Below, piece after piece: positions 9,074 to 17,387 of a DNA stretch of 64,000 bases. Below the pieces are notes generated by a model that saw only the letters and a program-made list of their open reading frames with translations, ran no database searches and was not told the DNA's origin. Origin of the DNA: Schauerella fraxinea (GTDB lineage Bacteria; Pseudomonadota; Gammaproteobacteria; Burkholderiales; Burkholderiaceae_B); NCBI GenBank assembly GCA_030849945.1, contig JAVDKK010000003.1, forward strand, positions 806,001 to 870,000, given 5' to 3'. Positions within the stretch are counted from its first letter, which is position 1, and every line of letters starts with the position of its first letter. Position numbers and translations under genes: made by a program.

Positions 9074-10171
9074 ATGGCCGTGTCGAGTCTCTACCAGCCG
9101 ATCGCAATCGGTGCGCTGCAGTTGACGAACCGTTTGGCCGTCGCACCGATGACGCGAGTGAGCGCAACCGCCGATGGCCGAGCTACCGCCGAGATGGCGG
9201 ACTACTACGGCGATTTTGCCGCCGGCGGATTCGGCTTGATCATCACCGAGGGTGTGTACACCGACAAGGCGTACGCGCAAGGCTATCTTTTCCAACCCGG
9301 TCTCACCGACGACACCCAGGTTGAGGCATGGCGGACTGTCGTGGATCGCGTACATGCGAACGGTGGCCGAATCATCGCCCAACTCATGCACGCCGGTGCC
9401 ATCTCGCAAGGTAATCCACACCGGCCAAACGCCAAGGGTCCGTCGGCGGTGCAGCCGAAGGGCGCACAGATGAGTTTTTATCGCGGCGAAGGGGCGTACC
9501 GGTTGCCCGACGCGCTTTCGCTGGCGGAGGTAAGCGATGTATTGGCGGGTTTTGCTCGCGCGGCGGTGCGTGCGAAGGAGGTTGGATTCGATGGTGTGGA
9601 GATCCATGGCGCAAACGGCTACCTTCTCGACCAGTTCATGACCGACTACACCAACTAACGAAACGATGGCTACGGCGGCTCGTTAGCGCATCGTCTGCGC
9701 CTCGGTGTGGAGACGATTCAGGCCGTGCGCCAAGCTGTTGGACACGATTTCCCAGTGGGCTACCGCGTATCGCAAGCCAAGGTAAACGATTTCACCCACA
9801 AGTGGGCGCGTGGCACGTTGGACGCGGCGGTGATCTTCAAAACGCTATCGGCCGCACCCATCGACTACCTGCACACGACCGAGTTCGAAGCCTGGCAGCC
9901 GGCATTCGGCCAAGGGCAAAGTCTCGCCGCGCTGGCCAAGGAACATGGAACGGTGCCCGTGATCGCCAATGGCTCATTGCATGTGCCTGTGGAGAGCGTC
10001 GGGATGATTGAACGTGGCGAAGCGGACTTGATTTCGCTTGGCAGGGGAGCACTCACGCATGCCGACTGGGCGCGTCGCCTCTGCAATGGCGATGACCTTG
10101 GCGTCTTCGATCGCGCGCTGCTCTCGCCCCTTGCCGACCTGGCCAATGCGCGACGGTTGCGTGACGCCTAG
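9074..10171 (+). pseudogene. Old Yellow Enzyme family NADH:flavin oxidoreductase, split by an in-frame TAA
   Basis: Full-length OYE-type alkene reductase sequence of 365 codons, interrupted once. Codons 1-194 encode the FMN-barrel N-terminal half, ending in the active-site block EIHGANGYLLDQF and then MTDYTN. Codon 195 is TAA (9656-9658). The same frame then continues without a gap as RNDGYGGSLAHRLRLGVETI to the natural stop at 10171. OYE proteins usually have Q after TDYTN, so a single CAA-to-TAA change explains the split. The upstream fragment lacks the C-terminal FMN phosphate-binding region and is probably inactive. The start at 9074 follows the Rid stop by one base. Either a recent nonsense mutation, a sequencing error, or readthrough. 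Confidence 0.85.
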
Positions 10172-10190
10172 GATGCCGAGCCGTTGCGGC

Positions 10191-10916
10191 TCAACGCGCC
10201 GGCAGTAGCAAGGCGGCCGCGCCATTCAAATCCCGGACTTCGGCATAGGGCAGCCAGTCGGGGTTGCCGCGCTCACCACGCCGGTTCACCCAGATGCCCC
10301 GCAAGCCCAGCTCGTGGCACGCCTTCATGTCCCAGTACATCCCCATGGCCACATGCACCGTCTCATTCTGCGTCACGCCCATCGTGCGGTAGGCGTGTTC
10401 GAAGAATGCCCGCGACGGCTTGTAGGCTTGCGCCTGTTCGGCGGTGATGACGTAGTCGAACGGTACGCCGATGTGGGCGACCGTGGGTGCGATCAGGTCG
10501 TCGTCGGAGTTCGTGAAAATCGCGAGCTTGTAGCGTTCCCGCAATCGGCGCAGTACCTCGGGTACATCGGGGTGCGGTCCCATGGTTGTGGGCGACGTGG
10601 CAATGCGTTCGATGTCGTCGCTACTGGCTTGAACGCCGTGCTCCGCGAGCGCCGCCGAGAATCCCGTGCGTAAAATTTCTTTGTACAGGCGATGTGGCTT
10701 CTCGCCGGTCAAGCGCTGACCCTGCGACGTGAAACGATCCAGGATCTCCGAGGCGTGCTGCCCATGCGCCCCATGCGCCGCCAGTGTGGCGTCGACTTCG
10801 CGCGTGAGCACCTCGTACCACTGAACGAGCGTACCGTAGCAGTCAAAGGTGATGACCTTCGGCACGGGCTCGAGCGAGAAGGTCGAGGATGTCGGCTCGG
10901 CGTGGGATGGGGGCAT
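10191..10916 (-). CDS. Haloacid dehalogenase, type II (HAD superfamily)
   Basis: HAD hydrolase of 241 residues similar to L-2-haloacid dehalogenases. Motif I is FDCYGTLVQW with the nucleophilic aspartate, motif II is FTNSDDD, motif III lysine is in YKPSRAFF, and motif IV is GMYWDMKAC. Family members release halide from 2-haloacids or act on related organic acids; the true substrate cannot be decided here. ATG at 10916 is preferred over an in-frame GTG at 10925 because an AGGTG ribosome site precedes it. It is last in a minus-strand run: DMT permease, SDR, this gene. Confidence 0.88.
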   Translation of the reverse strand: MPPSHAEPTSSTFSLEPVPKVITFDCYGTLVQWYEVLTREVDATLAAHGAHGQHASEILDRFTSQGQRLTGEKPHRLYKEILRTGFSAALAEHGVQASSDDIERIATSPTTMGPHPDVPEVLRRLRERYKLAIFTNSDDDLIAPTVAHIGVPFDYVITAEQAQAYKPSRAFFEHAYRTMGVTQNETVHVAMGMYWDMKACHELGLRGIWVNRRGERGNPDWLPYAEVRDLNGAAALLLPAR

Positions 10917-11003
10917 GGGGAGCACCTGTGGGGATGACGGGGGAGGGAGGGCTGCGGTTCAGGCTCGCACACCCCGTGCCGATGGGTGCACCGTGTTACC
11001 CCG

Positions 11004-11777
11004 TCATTTGCCGCCCGTGACGTCGAGAAATGTACCCGTTACGAAAGAGGCTTCGCTGCTCGCAAGCCACAGGATTGCGCGCGCCACCTCTTCAGGTTGG
11101 CCACCTCGTCCCATTGGGATCGAGTCTTTCACGCGGTCGACCCGTCCCGGTTCGCCGCCGCTGGCGTGCATCTCCGTGTAGATATGTCCAGGACGCACAC
11201 AGTTCACGCGTATGTTCTCCCGGGCGACTTCCTTGGCAAATCCGATCGTGAACGTTTCCAGCGCGCCCTTGGACGCCGCGTAGTCGATGTATTCGTTAGG
11301 GCTGCCCAAGCGCGCTGACGCCGACGAAATGTTGACGATGACGCCGCCGTGGCCGCCATGACGCGTCGACATGCGCTTGGCCGCATGCTGGGCGCAGAGC
11401 ATCGGTCCGATGGCGTTCACCGCGAAGACTCGTGACATGCGCACGTATTCGATATTTTCGAACCGCGACTGCGGCGCGATGATGGCTGCATTGTTGACCA
11501 GCACGTCGACCTGGCCCAACTCCCGGTCCACAGCCTCAAACAATCGTGCGAGTTGTTCGGGGTTCGCGTTATCCGCTTGCACCGCTAACGCGCGACGGCC
11601 AAGTGCTCGAATGTCCGCCGCCACGGCTTCTGCTGCGGCTGCATTGGAGACGAAGCTGATCGCAACATCGTAGCCTTGGGCGGCTGCGAGGCGCGCTGTG
11701 GCGGCGCCTACGCCGCGGCTGCCTCCGGTGATCAATATGACGCGAGATGGCGATGTGCCCGCCGATGTGTTTTGCAT
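11004..11777 (-). CDS. Short-chain dehydrogenase/reductase (FabG-like)
   Basis: Classical SDR of 257 residues. It has the Rossmann NAD(P) motif TGGSRGVG (17-24), the VNNAA motif (94-98), catalytic serine S151 or S152 in NISSAS, and Y166-x3-K170 in YAASK. C-terminal GTFLDVTGGK is the standard end for 3-oxoacyl-ACP-reductase-like SDRs. The substrate is unknown. It lies 45 bp behind the DMT permease gene and 87 bp before the HAD gene on the same strand, suggesting an operon that imports or exports and modifies a small metabolite, likely controlled by the divergent LysR at 12763. Confidence 0.9.
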   Translation of the reverse strand: MQNTSAGTSPSRVILITGGSRGVGAATARLAAAQGYDVAISFVSNAAAAEAVAADIRALGRRALAVQADNANPEQLARLFEAVDRELGQVDVLVNNAAIIAPQSRFENIEYVRMSRVFAVNAIGPMLCAQHAAKRMSTRHGGHGGVIVNISSASARLGSPNEYIDYAASKGALETFTIGFAKEVARENIRVNCVRPGHIYTEMHASGGEPGRVDRVKDSIPMGRGGQPEEVARAILWLASSEASFVTGTFLDVTGGK

Positions 11778-11822
11778 GAAAGCTCCCGAGACGAAACGCC
11801 TGAAGATGGAAAAATATTGCGC

Positions 11823-12665
11823 TCACAACCCTAGGCAGAATGCCCCGATTGTCACGACCAGGCAGGCGATGCTGCGTCTGACCGTTAATGCCTCGCCCAG
11901 AAACAGACGGCCGATCAGCACGGCAAAGACGACACTCGTTTCGCGCAGGGCAGACACTGCACCCATGGCACCAGATTGCAGGGCCCAGATCACGATGCCG
12001 TAGGCCAGAAGCGAGACCACACCGCCGATCAGCGATATGCCGATGCTGCGCGGTGCCAGGCGCACAGGCGTCCACAGCGCATTGACGCCGCGCTTGGCGA
12101 TGAACAACACCGGCATCGCCCAATAGCACAAGAACATCCAGGCCGTGTAGGCGATTGCATCGCCGTGGGTCAGCCGCACGCCCATGCCGTCAATGACTGT
12201 GTAGACCGCGATGGTCACGCCGGTCAGTAGCGCGGCTACCGCGCCGGAAGACGAGAGCTTGCGGCCCTCGAGTGCGATCGCAATGATGCCGCTTGAGATC
12301 ATCGCGATGCCCAGCACATGCAATGGGCCGATCGTTTCCTGTGCGACAAGCGCAGCACCCAATGTGACGAACAAGGGCGATGAGCCGCGCGCGATGGGAT
12401 ACGCCTGTGCAAGATCGTAGGTGCGGTATGAACGGACAAGCGCCAGGTTGTAGAGGATGTGCACGATGCCCGACGCTGCAATGTAGGGCCACGCGGCAGG
12501 CGCCGGTGAAGGCGTGAAAGAAATCACCACGGTTGCCACGACGGCGATGGCAATACTCATCCATGCCATCGACAGCGAGCGATCCTTATTCGCGTGCAAC
12601 ATCGCGTTCCAGCTGGCATGGAGCAAGGCCGCAACGAGGACCAAACCGCTGGCGTAACTAAGCAT
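11823..12665 (-). CDS. EamA/DMT-family permease
   Basis: Inner-membrane transporter of 280 residues with about ten hydrophobic helices and two EamA repeats. The start at 12665 gives MLSYASGLVLVAALLHASWN, the usual opening of a DMT protein with an ASWN motif in TM1. The second repeat begins near residue 150 (ALLTGVTIAVYTVIDG). DMT permeases move amino acids, nucleosides or metabolites; the substrate is not determinable. It is the first gene of a minus-strand cluster with SDR and HAD genes and is divergent from a GcvA-like LysR gene, 97 bp away. Confidence 0.88.
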   Translation of the reverse strand: MLSYASGLVLVAALLHASWNAMLHANKDRSLSMAWMSIAIAVVATVVISFTPSPAPAAWPYIAASGIVHILYNLALVRSYRTYDLAQAYPIARGSSPLFVTLGAALVAQETIGPLHVLGIAMISSGIIAIALEGRKLSSSGAVAALLTGVTIAVYTVIDGMGVRLTHGDAIAYTAWMFLCYWAMPVLFIAKRGVNALWTPVRLAPRSIGISLIGGVVSLLAYGIVIWALQSGAMGAVSALRETSVVFAVLIGRLFLGEALTVRRSIACLVVTIGAFCLGL

Positions 12666-12762
12666 GCAATCATCCTGGTGGGGCAGATCGGTAGCGTATC
12701 GCTCTTGTGAACGGGCAACAAACCATATAAATTGCGCGTTCGCATTAGAAAAACTATTTCGA

Positions 12763-13707
12763 ATGAAACGGACACTACCCCCTCTAAACGCGCTGCGTGC
12801 GTTTGAAGCTGCTGGTCGCTGCGGTAGCTTCAAGGGAGCGGCGGCTGAGTTGCACGTCACCCAAGGGGCGGTGAGCCAACAAGTGCGCATGCTTGAGGAA
12901 TGGTTGGGTGCCCCGGTCTTCGAGCGGCACAATCGGCGCATCGAACTCACGCCCGCCGCGAGGGCGTATCTGGCCCAGATCGGCCCAGCCTTCGAGCAGC
13001 TTTCCCAGGCAAGCTCGACGTACGGTACGAGCCCGGCGCGATCGCGAACGTTGTCCGTCAATGCGCCATCGACGTTTACGCTGCGCTGGCTGGTGCCACG
13101 GTTGGAAGCGTTTCGTTCACAGCATGCAGACGTCGAGGTCAGGGTAGAGACATCCAACGCGCCGTTGGAAAGTCTGACAGACCGATTCGACGTCATCATC
13201 CGGGGCGGACCGGACACGTATTACGGGTACACGATGCAGTATTTCTTGTCCGAAGAAAGAGTGCCGGTGTGCAGCCCGGCGCTTTTGCAGCGACTGCCTT
13301 TGCGCATGATCGAGGACATACGGCAGCACACCTTGCTGCATACGTCGAGCCTTCCCCGAGTGTGGCCAGACTGGCTTGCGCAAGCGAAAGGCGGCACGCT
13401 TGAACCCGCGGCCACGATCACGTTCGATCACTTTTATCTGACCATTCAAGCCGCCATCGAGGGCATCGGCATCGCCATGGGGCCAACGGCCCTGGTGGCA
13501 GACGATCTTGCCGCTGGGCGCCTGGTGGCACCCTTTGCAGAGCCGCGGCTACCGTCGCGAAGCTATTTCACTTATGTGCCGGCAGAGCGGCACACGGACG
13601 AAATTGTGGTGCAGTTTCGCGCTTGGCTAAGTAGCGAAGCGGCAGGGTCTAATCTTGCGTTCAATGAATCACATGCGGGCGGCACCACGTTGGAGATGGG
13701 CCGATGA
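12763..13707 (+). CDS. LysR-family transcriptional regulator, GcvA-like
   Basis: LysR regulator of 314 residues, opening MKRTLPPLNALRAFEAAGRC with the helix-turn-helix GSFKGAAAELHVTQGAVSQQ, typical of the GcvA subgroup. The ATG at 12763 is chosen over an upstream in-frame ATG at 12664 because the conserved N-terminus begins there and the extra residues look like translated promoter sequence. It faces the DMT-SDR-HAD cluster and is its probable regulator. Confidence 0.92.
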   Translation: MKRTLPPLNALRAFEAAGRCGSFKGAAAELHVTQGAVSQQVRMLEEWLGAPVFERHNRRIELTPAARAYLAQIGPAFEQLSQASSTYGTSPARSRTLSVNAPSTFTLRWLVPRLEAFRSQHADVEVRVETSNAPLESLTDRFDVIIRGGPDTYYGYTMQYFLSEERVPVCSPALLQRLPLRMIEDIRQHTLLHTSSLPRVWPDWLAQAKGGTLEPAATITFDHFYLTIQAAIEGIGIAMGPTALVADDLAAGRLVAPFAEPRLPSRSYFTYVPAERHTDEIVVQFRAWLSSEAAGSNLAFNESHAGGTTLEMGR

Positions 13708-13744
13708 TGCTGCAACGCATATCGACCCACTCACGCAGCGCTTT

Positions 13745-14797
13745 CTAATTCGACACCGCCCGATTGCGATAGTCGGTGGGCACATACGTAAAGCCGGTGA
13801 TTTCCTTGCGGATGTGACCTATCCCAGGAAAAGGCAGATGCGCGCCGGCAATCATGTGACGGTCTTGGGCCAGACGCGCAAATTGGGTTTCGCGTTGCGA
13901 TCTGGCTGCGGGCTGTTCGACGTCGTAGACGATTGTGATCTCAGGCCGAGCCATCTGTACAGATTGGACGTGCAGGACATCGCCGATGAATTCCAGGCTC
14001 TGGCCTTTACTTGAGAGCACGAAGAAGGCATGCCCAGGCGTGTGCCCTGGCGTCGGCACTGCTTTAACGCCGGGCATAATTTCAGTGGCCGATAAAAAGC
14101 CTTTTACTTTGCCCGCTTTAACGTAGGGCTGCATGCTTTTCGTCGCTTGTTCAAAATAGGCTTTGTCGTACCCGTTTACGCCTTTCTGGTTTGCAGCAGC
14201 AAGAAAGAAATCAACATCTCGCTGGCCAACATGGATGTTGGCATTGGGAAAAACCATACGTCCTTGCGCATCGACGAGGCCACCGCTGTGGTCGGTGTGG
14301 ATGTGGGTCAGCAACACATCGGTGATGTGTTCGGGCCCGTAACCGGCGGAACGCAAGCTCGCCAAGAGTTTCCCGCCCGCTCCGGGACCAAAAAAGGCGC
14401 CCGCGCCGGTATCCACCAGCGCTACGCGGCCATCTCCTTCGATGAGGTAAGCGTTAATGGAAGCCTCGACCGGATTAGCCATAAAGGCCTTGTGCAAGAT
14501 CGTATCTATTTCGGCGGGAGACACACCTTTGAGAAGGCTGTGGAGGTCTTGCGGCACCGTTCCATCGGATAAGGCGACCACGCGCACATCGCCAACCTCA
14601 AACCGGTAAAAAGCGCTTTGCTCTTGATGCTGCGCGGACTGGGCAAGTGGCGTGCGGTGAACACTTTCATGCGCGGTGGCACTGCTCGGCACCAACGCTG
14701 CCGATGCGAACGCCACGAGCGAAACAACGGCCAGTCTGGAAGACCAATGACTCAGTTTTGTCGCTGATGAGTGGCTTGAGGCATGGAATAGGTTCAC
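13745..14797 (-). CDS. Exported MBL-fold metallohydrolase
   Basis: Metallo-beta-lactamase fold protein of 350 residues. The N-terminal 43 residues look like a signal peptide (hydrophobic core LAVVSLVAFASAALVPSSAT, cleavage near THA). The metal motif HIHTDHSGGL is intact, and downstream ligands sit in TPGHTPGHAFF and the late AGAHLPFPGIGH. The architecture resembles periplasmic MBL enzymes related to quorum-quenching lactonases and methyl-parathion-hydrolase-like proteins, but the substrate is not clear. The gene follows the MarR gene on the same strand but is separated by 130 bp with a terminator-like structure, so it probably has its own promoter. Confidence 0.87.
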   Translation of the reverse strand: MNLFHASSHSSATKLSHWSSRLAVVSLVAFASAALVPSSATAHESVHRTPLAQSAQHQEQSAFYRFEVGDVRVVALSDGTVPQDLHSLLKGVSPAEIDTILHKAFMANPVEASINAYLIEGDGRVALVDTGAGAFFGPGAGGKLLASLRSAGYGPEHITDVLLTHIHTDHSGGLVDAQGRMVFPNANIHVGQRDVDFFLAAANQKGVNGYDKAYFEQATKSMQPYVKAGKVKGFLSATEIMPGVKAVPTPGHTPGHAFFVLSSKGQSLEFIGDVLHVQSVQMARPEITIVYDVEQPAARSQRETQFARLAQDRHMIAGAHLPFPGIGHIRKEITGFTYVPTDYRNRAVSN

Positions 14798-14894
14798 GAT
14801 GTGTCTCCGGTTTTAAAGCGATCGGGCGTGCACCAGCAGGTGCGTTTCAGAGCACGCCACTGGATCGTTCTCTGGCGACGAATCACCAGATTGA

Positions 14895-14936
14895 AAAAGC
14901 GCTTTCAGCCTCGTCGGAGAGGCGCTTTCAGCCTCT
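14895..14936 (-). terminator. Hairpin with T run and 14-bp direct repeat behind the MarR gene
   Basis: On the minus strand, the end of the MarR gene runs into AGCGCCTC, a TCCGAC loop, then GAGG, a 7-base bulge and CGCT followed by TTTT, giving a bulged stem before a short T run. The same region carries an exact direct repeat GCGCTTTCAGCCTC (14899-14912 and 14922-14935), the second copy overlapping the MarR stop codon. It looks like a Rho-independent terminator altered by a small duplication. Confidence 0.4.
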
Positions 14937-15440
14937 TGCCAGCAACGCGGCGCTAACTGGACATTCCTTGCATGCTGTTTCGTCACAGAGCCGGCAGACG
15001 GCGTAGCAATGATCTTCCCCACGTACGAGTGTGGAAAGCATCTTCTCAACCAAGCCACCCAATGTGGCGCGTTCATCTGCGCTGAGTGCATTGAGTGCGC
15101 GACCCACACTCACCCCACGAGCGGTTCGAATCTTGGAGCAGGCGCGTTCACCTGCCGGCGTTAGCTTAAGGGCGACAGCTCGCCGATCCCGCTCGGACGT
15201 CTGGCGCACGACCAGTCCGTCTTCCGTCAACCTATCGACCAGTCGCACTGTGCCGGGATGTGACAGGGGCAGGCCGCGACGAAGTTGATCGATCGACATG
15301 CCGGGTTCGTGACGCAGGAGAGAAATAGCGGCCGCCGCCGGGCCGGCCTCGGGTGCCTCCGACTGCGCCTCGGCAAGTAAGTCATCTGCCACCGCCAAAG
15401 CGAGGGCGCCAAATATGTTCACAAGCTTTTCATCGTTCAT
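14928..15440 (-). CDS. MarR-family regulator with cysteine-rich tail
   Basis: MarR winged-helix regulator of 170 residues. ATG at 15440 gives MNDEKLVNIFGALALAV, a normal MarR N-terminal helix. The recognition region is MSIDQLRRGLPLSHPGTVRLVDRL and the wing is SERDRRAVALKLTPAG. Unusually, the last 30 residues hold five cysteines in the spacing C-x3-C-x2-C-x4-C-x2-C (C145, C149, C152, C157, C160), suggesting a zinc site or redox sensor. It is divergent from a DUF417 membrane protein across 72 bp with an imperfect palindrome, so self- and neighbour-repression with relief by oxidants or electrophiles is a reasonable inference. Confidence 0.88.
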   Translation of the reverse strand: MNDEKLVNIFGALALAVADDLLAEAQSEAPEAGPAAAAISLLRHEPGMSIDQLRRGLPLSHPGTVRLVDRLTEDGLVVRQTSERDRRAVALKLTPAGERACSKIRTARGVSVGRALNALSADERATLGGLVEKMLSTLVRGEDHCYAVCRLCDETACKECPVSAALLARG

Positions 15441-15477
15441 TTGCAAATTATATGCGCGAATCATAGATTCTTGTGTA

Positions 15478-15496
15478 GTATGTGCGTCACGCATAC
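15478..15496. promoter_or_regulatory. Candidate MarR operator
   Basis: An imperfect palindrome GTATGTGCGTCACGCATAC (7 of 9 pairs match) lies between the divergent MarR and DUF417 starts, 17 bp upstream of the DUF417 ATG. Size, symmetry and place fit a MarR dimer site. No experimental support. Confidence 0.45.
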
Positions 15497-15512
15497 ATTC
15501 TTGGAGAAGATC

Positions 15513-16010
15513 ATGTTTAACCGGTTTATCAATCCCGCCCCTTCCGCAGTCTGGCCAAACCATGTCGTTAAAGCGGGTCGAGCCGTCATGCTTGCGGGCG
15601 TGGTGTTGCCGCTTGCTCTGATCGGAATCCTGAAGTTCACGCAGATCGAGATCGAGGCATTGAAGCCTCTCATAACCGGCACGCCCTGGCTGGCATGGTT
15701 GCATGGGGTGTTCGGCGAAGCCGGAACGTCCTATCTTCTTGGCGTCGTTGAGCTCATTACCGCAGCGCTTTTTATTGCTTCGCCTTGGTCACCGCGCGCG
15801 GGGATTGCCGCGGGTGCATTGGGCAGCGCGACCTTTGCAACGACCATCTCCACGATGCTCGCGCTGCCCGTGTGGGAGCTCCCTTTGGGCGGCTTCCCCT
15901 GGTTGAATGTGCTTGGGACGTTCCTGATCAAAGACGTTGCCTTGCTCGGCATCAGCCTTTATGTGATGGGCGACTGCGCCGTGCGACTTGCGCGACGCAA
16001 CGTGAAGTGA
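15513..16010 (+). CDS. DUF417 family inner-membrane protein (YkgB/RclC-like)
   Basis: Membrane protein of 165 residues with about four hydrophobic helices. It matches the DUF417 pattern seen in E. coli YkgB (RclC): an early GILKFTQIEIEALKPLI segment, then LGVVELITAALFIASPWSPR and a C-terminal LIKDVALLG helix. RclC belongs to the reactive-chlorine resistance system; the biochemical activity of DUF417 is not established. ATG at 15513 has a GGAGA ribosome site 7 bp upstream and excludes a non-hydrophobic extension. It is divergent from the cysteine-tailed MarR gene, in keeping with a redox-responsive unit. Confidence 0.82.
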   Translation: MFNRFINPAPSAVWPNHVVKAGRAVMLAGVVLPLALIGILKFTQIEIEALKPLITGTPWLAWLHGVFGEAGTSYLLGVVELITAALFIASPWSPRAGIAAGALGSATFATTISTMLALPVWELPLGGFPWLNVLGTFLIKDVALLGISLYVMGDCAVRLARRNVK

Positions 16011-16103
16011 TGGCGGTCCGGCAATTGTTGGAATGACCCCGAGCAGGGGCCGGCGTGGCCTTGGCTCACATCGGTGATATCAAGGACGACGTCGAGCGGG
16101 CCG

Positions 16104-16493
16104 CTACGCAGTCGTATCGGCAGCCTCTGGCGATGGCAACGCGTCGCGTTCGGCAAAGATGCTTGCCATTTCTTCTGCGTTTTCCGTGCCCCAGGTGCAT
16201 AGCGGAATGATTGCTTGGGCCAAGCTGCGACCGAGCGGGGTAAGCGCGTAGTCCACGCGCGGGGGAACCTCCTTGTAGTCGGTTCGTGCCAAGACGCGAT
16301 TGGCCTCGAGATCCTTCAACTGCTGAATCAGCACTTTGTCGCTGACGCCGTCAACCAAGCGCTTCAGCTCGCCGTAGCGCTTGGGACCATCACGCAGGAA
16401 AAACAGAACAAGTGGCTTCCACCTGCCCGAAATGATGCGCAGCGTAGCGTTCAGCCCGCAGCCGGTGTCGCAGACTTCAATGGGTGTTGTCAT
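16104..16493 (-). CDS. HxlR-family transcriptional regulator
   Basis: HxlR winged-helix protein of 129 residues, the usual length. The conserved core ISGRWKPLVLFFL and YGELKRLVDGVSDKVLIQQLKDLE are clear. C8 and C12 lie just before the helix; several HxlR members such as YodB sense quinones or diamide through an N-terminal cysteine, so redox sensing is possible. It is divergent from an SDR gene at 16607 with an inverted repeat between, the usual HxlR layout with its target oxidoreductase. Confidence 0.92.
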   Translation of the reverse strand: MTTPIEVCDTGCGLNATLRIISGRWKPLVLFFLRDGPKRYGELKRLVDGVSDKVLIQQLKDLEANRVLARTDYKEVPPRVDYALTPLGRSLAQAIIPLCTWGTENAEEMASIFAERDALPSPEAADTTA

Positions 16494-16507
16494 TTATTTG
16501 GGTACTT

Positions 16508-16535
16508 ACCTAAAAGTGCATACTTGTCGTTAGGT
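16508..16535. promoter_or_regulatory. Candidate HxlR operator
   Basis: Perfect inverted arms ACCTAA (16508-16513) and TTAGGT (16530-16535) with a 16-bp spacer that also contains a repeat of TACTT. They lie between the divergent HxlR and SDR starts, 72 bp upstream of the SDR ATG. Position and symmetry fit an HxlR dimer site overlapping both promoters. Confidence 0.45.
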
Positions 16536-16606
16536 TATCAGCCCCACATACTTAGCTCAAGCAAGCAGCTTCTGCTGCCTCACGACTTCGACTAAGGATG
16601 CATGAC

Positions 16607-17341
16607 ATGACAAGATTGAATGGAAAGACCGCAGTGATCACCGGCGGCGCGACCGGCATCGGCCTCGCCGCGGCGAAGCGGTTCATCGAAGAGGGCGCGT
16701 TTGTCTTCATCTTCGGACGACGTCAGGAAGCGCTGGATGCTGCCTTGGCCGACCTTGGGGCCAACGCCCGTGCGGTGAAGGGCTCGGTGTCGGATGAGGC
16801 GGACCTCGATCGGCTCTATGCGGCAGTGAAGGCCGAGCGTGGCACGCTCGACATCGTCTTCGCCAATGCTGGGGCAGGAGGCCCGCTCCCGCTTGGTCAG
16901 ATTACGGCTGAGCACATCGACGAAGCCTTCGACACGAATGTGAAGGGCACGATTTTTACGGTCCAGAAAGCGTTGCCGTTGATGGGGCCAGGCGGTTCGA
17001 TCATCTTGACCGGGTCAAGCGCCGGCACCACGGGTGCCCCCGGATTTACCGCCTATAGCGCGAGCAAGGCGGCCGTCAGAAACCTCGCACGCACCTGGGC
17101 GGAGGACCTGAAGGGCACCGGCATTCGCGTGAACGTGTTGTCGCCCGGGCCGACGGCAACGGAGCTAGCGAAGGCAGCCCTGGGTGAGGAGGGCCAGAAG
17201 GCGTACGGCGCGATGACGCCGCTGCAGCGCATGGGCGATCCGGCGGAGATCGGAGCGGCTGCGGCCTTTCTGGCGTCTTCGGACAGCAGCTTTATGACAG
17301 GCAGCGAAGTCGCTGTCGATGGCGGTTTGGCGCAACTTTGA
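16607..17341 (+). CDS. Short-chain dehydrogenase/reductase
   Basis: Classical SDR of 244 residues with TGGATGIG (12-19), S137 or S138 in TGSSAG, and Y150-x3-K154 in YSASK. The ending GSEVAVDGGLAQL is typical. ATG at 16607 is preferred over 16598 because an AAGGA ribosome site (16594-16598) is correctly spaced only for the later ATG. The HxlR regulator next door and this gene form a common pair in which the SDR reduces a reactive carbonyl or quinone; the substrate is unknown. Confidence 0.92.
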   Translation: MTRLNGKTAVITGGATGIGLAAAKRFIEEGAFVFIFGRRQEALDAALADLGANARAVKGSVSDEADLDRLYAAVKAERGTLDIVFANAGAGGPLPLGQITAEHIDEAFDTNVKGTIFTVQKALPLMGPGGSIILTGSSAGTTGAPGFTAYSASKAAVRNLARTWAEDLKGTGIRVNVLSPGPTATELAKAALGEEGQKAYGAMTPLQRMGDPAEIGAAAAFLASSDSSFMTGSEVAVDGGLAQL

Positions 17342-17387
17342 CGCGCCAGACACGATGGTCACTCCCTTTCATACGCGGTATTGATTC

